Origin: Gemmatimonadota bacterium | GTDB lineage: Bacteria; Gemmatimonadota; Gemmatimonadetes; Longimicrobiales; Gaopeijiaceae | Length of the DNA: 7,863 nt | Direction: 5' to 3' | Assembly: GCA_015492755.1 (NCBI GenBank) | Contig: WGEM01000129.1 | Span: 1 to 7,863 of the forward strand | Shown here: positions 5,816 through 7,863 of the stretch, piece by piece | Layout of the letters: each line of letters starts with the position of its first letter | Position numbering within the stretch: position 1 is the first letter of the stretch | Notes under the pieces: model-generated | Seen by the model: the letters and a program-made list of their open reading frames with translations, nothing else | Told to the model about the DNA's origin: nothing | The model's database searches: none | Translations under genes and position numbers: made by a program

Positions 5816-6892
5816 CGGCGAGGGGGTCGCCGCGCGCGCCAGAACGCGTTCAACCTTCCGCTGCGCGGCACGCAACGGAGATTCCCCTCGCTCCGCGGCG
5901 TCGGTGAAGATCCGGCGGAGCATGTCGCCGATACCCGCCACGCGGCGCTCCAGTGTCTCCGGCTCACGCTCCCCCAGGTGCATGAGCCCGAAGGCCATGG
6001 CGCCTCCGGCGTTGATGACGAAGTCCGGCGCGTAGAGAATGCCCCGCTGCATCAAACGCTCGGCATCGGCGTCGGATTCGAGCTGGTTGTTGGCGGATCC
6101 CGCCACCACCGAACACTCCAGCAGCGGGATGGTCTCCGGATTGAGGATGGCACCGACGGCGCAGGGGGCGTAGACGTCACACGGGTACCCGTAGACCTCC
6201 TCGGCCTTCACCACGCGGCCGCCGATCTCCACCGAGAGGGCGAAGGCCCGATCGGCGTCCACGTCCGCCAGCACCACCTCACCTCCCGCCGCCGCCACCA
6301 TGCGGGCGAGTGGGCGTCCCACATCGCCCACGCCCTGCACCAGTACCGTCCGCCCCGTGAGCTCATCGGAGCCGTAGACGTGCTCCAGCGCCGCCTTCAT
6401 CCCCTCGAACACGCCCAGCGCCGTGAAGGGACCGGGATCCACCGGCCCGTCCTGCACGCCGTGCATCTGCACCACGTGCGACGTGACGGAGGCGATCTCC
6501 GCCATGTCGTCCGGCGTGGTGCCCAGGTCCTCGCCGGTGCCGTAGGCTCCGCGGAGCCGCTCCAGGAGCGCGCCGAAGCGGTGCAGCAGGCCTCGCCGCT
6601 CCTCACCCTCCAGCGGCCGGGGCACGGCCAGCACCGATTTCCCTCCACCGAAGGGGAGTTCGATGGCGGCCCACTTGTAGGTCATGCCCCTGGCCAGGCG
6701 GAGCGCGTCCCTCAGGCCCTCTTCCGGCCTCGGATAGACCATCATCCGGCAGCCGCCGGCGGCAGGGCCCAGCGTGTCGTCGTGGATGGCCACGAAGATC
6801 CACGTGCCGGTGGGCTGGTCGTAGTTCACCACCACCGACCGGCCGTCCCAGCCCTGGATCAGCTCCAGGAAGGATTCGCCTCCGAAGGCCAT
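5789..6892 (-). CDS. Leucine/valine/phenylalanine dehydrogenase (Glu/Leu/Phe/Val dehydrogenase family)
   Basis: A 367-residue amino-acid dehydrogenase, the usual length for leucine dehydrogenase. It catalyses reversible NAD-dependent oxidative deamination of branched-chain (or aromatic) amino acids to 2-oxo acids plus ammonia, in the cytosol. The N-terminal catalytic domain shows LGPAAGGCRM (41-50), GMTYKWA (69-75, substrate-binding Lys73) and PFGGGKSVL (80-88, catalytic Lys85), then GTGEDLGTTPDDM (118-130). The Rossmann domain begins VLVQGVGDVG (183-192, GxGxxG), with Asp210 at the end of the next strand favouring NAD over NADP. GSANNQL (265-271) and PDFVINAGG (289-297) are also family signatures. 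Start is ATG with GAGGAG about eight bases upstream; the gene begins 12 bp after the M28 peptidase stop, so the two are probably co-transcribed. Its 3' end overlaps the STAS-like gene on the opposite strand. Exact amino-acid preference cannot be decided from sequence. Confidence 0.95.
   Translation of the reverse strand: MAFGGESFLELIQGWDGRSVVVNYDQPTGTWIFVAIHDDTLGPAAGGCRMMVYPRPEEGLRDALRLARGMTYKWAAIELPFGGGKSVLAVPRPLEGEERRGLLHRFGALLERLRGAYGTGEDLGTTPDDMAEIASVTSHVVQMHGVQDGPVDPGPFTALGVFEGMKAALEHVYGSDELTGRTVLVQGVGDVGRPLARMVAAAGGEVVLADVDADRAFALSVEIGGRVVKAEEVYGYPCDVYAPCAVGAILNPETIPLLECSVVAGSANNQLESDADAERLMQRGILYAPDFVINAGGAMAFGLMHLGEREPETLERRVAGIGDMLRRIFTDAAERGESPLRAAQRKVERVLARAATPSPSVDGVGGG
5805..5832. 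terminator. Possible hairpins at the convergent gene junction
   Basis: Two overlapping inverted repeats sit at the end of the STAS-like gene: CCGTCA-AC-TGACGG (5805-5818, spanning the stop codon) and CGGCGA-GGGGG-TCGCCG (5816-5832). Either could form a short hairpin between the convergent genes. There is no T-run, so an intrinsic terminator is not demonstrated; in GC-rich DNA such repeats also arise by chance. Confidence 0.2.
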
Positions 6893-6904
6893 CGGCTCGT
6901 CTCC

Positions 6905-7771
6905 TCAGCGGCCCGTGACGATCTGCTCGTAACTCTCCGGGTCCCACTGCGGCCGGGCATCGGCGTCGGCCACCTCCAACCCCAGATAGAAAAGGAGCTT
7001 CGCCACCCGGGACGCCTTCTCCGCATCGATCTTCTCGGGTTCGTCGGAGGGCCGGTGATAGTCCTCGTGCGTCCCGTTGAAGAAGAAGAGGATGGGCACG
7101 CCCTTCCGGGCGAAGTTGAAGTGGTCGGAGCGGAAGTAGAAACGCTCCTCCGGCCAGAGGTCGTCGATGGCCGTCATGTTGAGCTCGGGGTGCGCGGCGT
7201 TCACGCGCGCCAGCGTCTCGCCCAGATCCGAGTGCTCCTTCCCGATGGCCACGATGGTATCGGGCCAGTTCCGGCCCACCATATCGGCGTTGAGGTTCGC
7301 CACGATGTTCTCGACGGGCACCGTGGGGTGTTCCGCGTACCACTCCGAGCCCCAGAGTCCCTTCTCCTCTCCGCTCACTAGAAGAAAGATCATGGAGCGG
7401 CGGGGCGCCTCCGGAAGCGCAGCCATAGCTTCCGCCACCTCCACCACCGCCGTGGTGCCGGAGGCGTCGTCGTCGGCGCCGTTGTAGATGCTGTCGCCCC
7501 GCTCATCGGGGCTGCCGATGCCCACGTGATCCATGTGGGCGGAGTAGACGACGTACTCGTCACGGAGCGCCGGATCGCTCCCGCGCAGCACGCCCACCAC
7601 GTTGGGGGCCATGACCTCCTCCTCGTCCACCGTGAGGCTGAGCTCCACCTCCACACCCGGAACCTCCCGGACTTCCACCTCCGCGTCGGCGCGGGCCTGA
7701 AGCGGAATGAGGTTCACGCCCGCCGCCTCCAACGCCGGCGCCAGGGCGGAGGCGCGCACCTGGAGGAAGGG
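6905..7771 (-). CDS. M28-family zinc aminopeptidase, 5' truncated by the end of genuine sequence
   Basis: The C-terminal 288 codons of an M28 di-zinc peptidase (numbered here from codon 7769-7771). All catalytic residues are present: YSAHMDHVG (His79 ligand, Asp81), GADDDASG (bridging Asp101), LLVSGEEKGLWGSE (general base Glu135, ligand Glu136), NLNADMVGR (Asp163) and GTHEDYHRPSDEPEKID (His239). The first 50 or so residues look like the end of a protease-associated insertion, so full-length relatives of roughly 450-550 residues would add a signal peptide and the rest of that domain. These enzymes are usually exported and release N-terminal amino acids from peptides. An ATG at 7787-7789 would appear to open the frame, but it lies in the fold-back copy and is not a real start; codons beyond 7771 are artificial. 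The gene ends 12 bp before the leucine dehydrogenase start, consistent with peptide breakdown feeding amino-acid deamination. Confidence 0.9.
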   Translation of the reverse strand, partial: PFLQVRASALAPALEAAGVNLIPLQARADAEVEVREVPGVEVELSLTVDEEEVMAPNVVGVLRGSDPALRDEYVVYSAHMDHVGIGSPDERGDSIYNGADDDASGTTAVVEVAEAMAALPEAPRRSMIFLLVSGEEKGLWGSEWYAEHPTVPVENIVANLNADMVGRNWPDTIVAIGKEHSDLGETLARVNAAHPELNMTAIDDLWPEERFYFRSDHFNFARKGVPILFFFNGTHEDYHRPSDEPEKIDAEKASRVAKLLFYLGLEVADADARPQWDPESYEQIVTGR

Positions 7772-7851
7772 GGCGGGCGTGAACCTCATTCCGCTTCAGG
7801 CCCGCGCCGACGCGGAGGTGGAAGTCCGGGAGGTTCCGGGTGTGGAGGTGG
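7645..7851. repeat. Perfect 80-bp inverted repeat (fold-back chimera)
   Basis: Bases 7645-7724 and 7772-7851 are exact reverse complements, separated by 47 bp (7725-7771). The right arm repeats, in the opposite orientation, the part of the M28 gene encoding about residues 17-43 of the visible protein. The outer edge of the repeat coincides exactly with the start of adapter sequence at 7852. A strand that folds back and copies itself during library making or amplification gives precisely this layout. I regard 7772-7851 as non-genomic. Confidence 0.93.
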
Positions 7852-7863
7852 CTGTCTCTTATA
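7852..7863 (+). other. Residual Tn5/Nextera mosaic-end adapter sequence
   Basis: The last twelve bases, CTGTCTCTTATA, equal the first twelve of the read-through form of the Tn5 mosaic-end used in Nextera libraries (CTGTCTCTTATACACATCT). They sit exactly where the inverted repeat ends and have no genomic continuation. This is untrimmed adapter, not organism DNA. Confidence 0.95.

Noticed and set aside
7772..7789. ATG at 7787-7789 as start of the M28 peptidase
   Set aside because: It lies in the fold-back copy next to adapter sequence; the first six codons are reverse complement of the gene itself, and no signal peptide follows.
7645..7851. Biological inverted repeat, cruciform or mobile-element end
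   Set aside because: It lies inside a conserved coding region and its outer edge coincides exactly with adapter sequence, which fits a library chimera.

Overview
This is a GC-rich, gene-dense bacterial fragment with many GTG starts, strong GGAGG-type ribosome binding sites, and overlapping or nearly abutting genes. The protein mix (an M28 metallopeptidase, a Leu/Val/Phe dehydrogenase, and a small exported protein of a kind I associate with Gemmatimonadota and similar soil or marine phyla) points to Gemmatimonadota or a comparable high-GC uncultivated lineage. That placement is an inference of moderate to low confidence. There are no RNA genes, CRISPR arrays, IS elements or phage genes, and no gene-free stretch above 300 bp.

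Layout. At the left edge (2-287, +) is the 3' end of a gene whose reading frame shifts by one base near 126-137; it is weakly reminiscent of VasI/TagO-type domains. Converging on it is a compact minus-strand block read from 5373 down to 298: a small exported protein of unknown function, an iodotyrosine-deiodinase-like flavin reductase, a GCS2 carboxylate-amine ligase fused to two CBS domains, an AspA/AstE-type M14 zinc amidohydrolase, and an SRAP (YedK/HMCES) abasic-site protein. Junctions are 13 bp, 3 bp, a 14-bp overlap and 4 bp, so these five are very probably one operon. A 178-bp divergent spacer (5374-5551) separates this block from a small plus-strand STAS-like protein (5552-5815). That gene ends 27 bp inside the tail of a convergent leucine-dehydrogenase-family gene (5789-6892, -), which lies 12 bp downstream of an M28 peptidase (6905 to about 7771, -).

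The right edge is not genomic. Bases 7852-7863 (CTGTCTCTTATA) match the start of the Tn5/Nextera mosaic-end adapter. They directly abut a perfect 80-bp inverted repeat (7645-7724 and 7772-7851) that copies the peptidase gene back on itself. This is a fold-back library chimera with untrimmed adapter. The apparent peptidase start at 7789 is therefore artificial, and the gene is cut by the end of the real sequence.

How the genes may work together. The most interesting unit is the overlapping pair of an ATP-dependent amide-forming ligase (with nucleotide-sensing CBS domains) and an amide-cleaving zinc hydrolase. Next to them is a flavoprotein keeping all three residues that grip the amino-acid part of halotyrosines. 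I infer a small system that makes, breaks or modifies an amino-acid-derived amide; the substrate cannot be read from sequence. The peptidase/dehydrogenase pair fits extracytoplasmic peptide breakdown followed by branched-chain amino-acid deamination.
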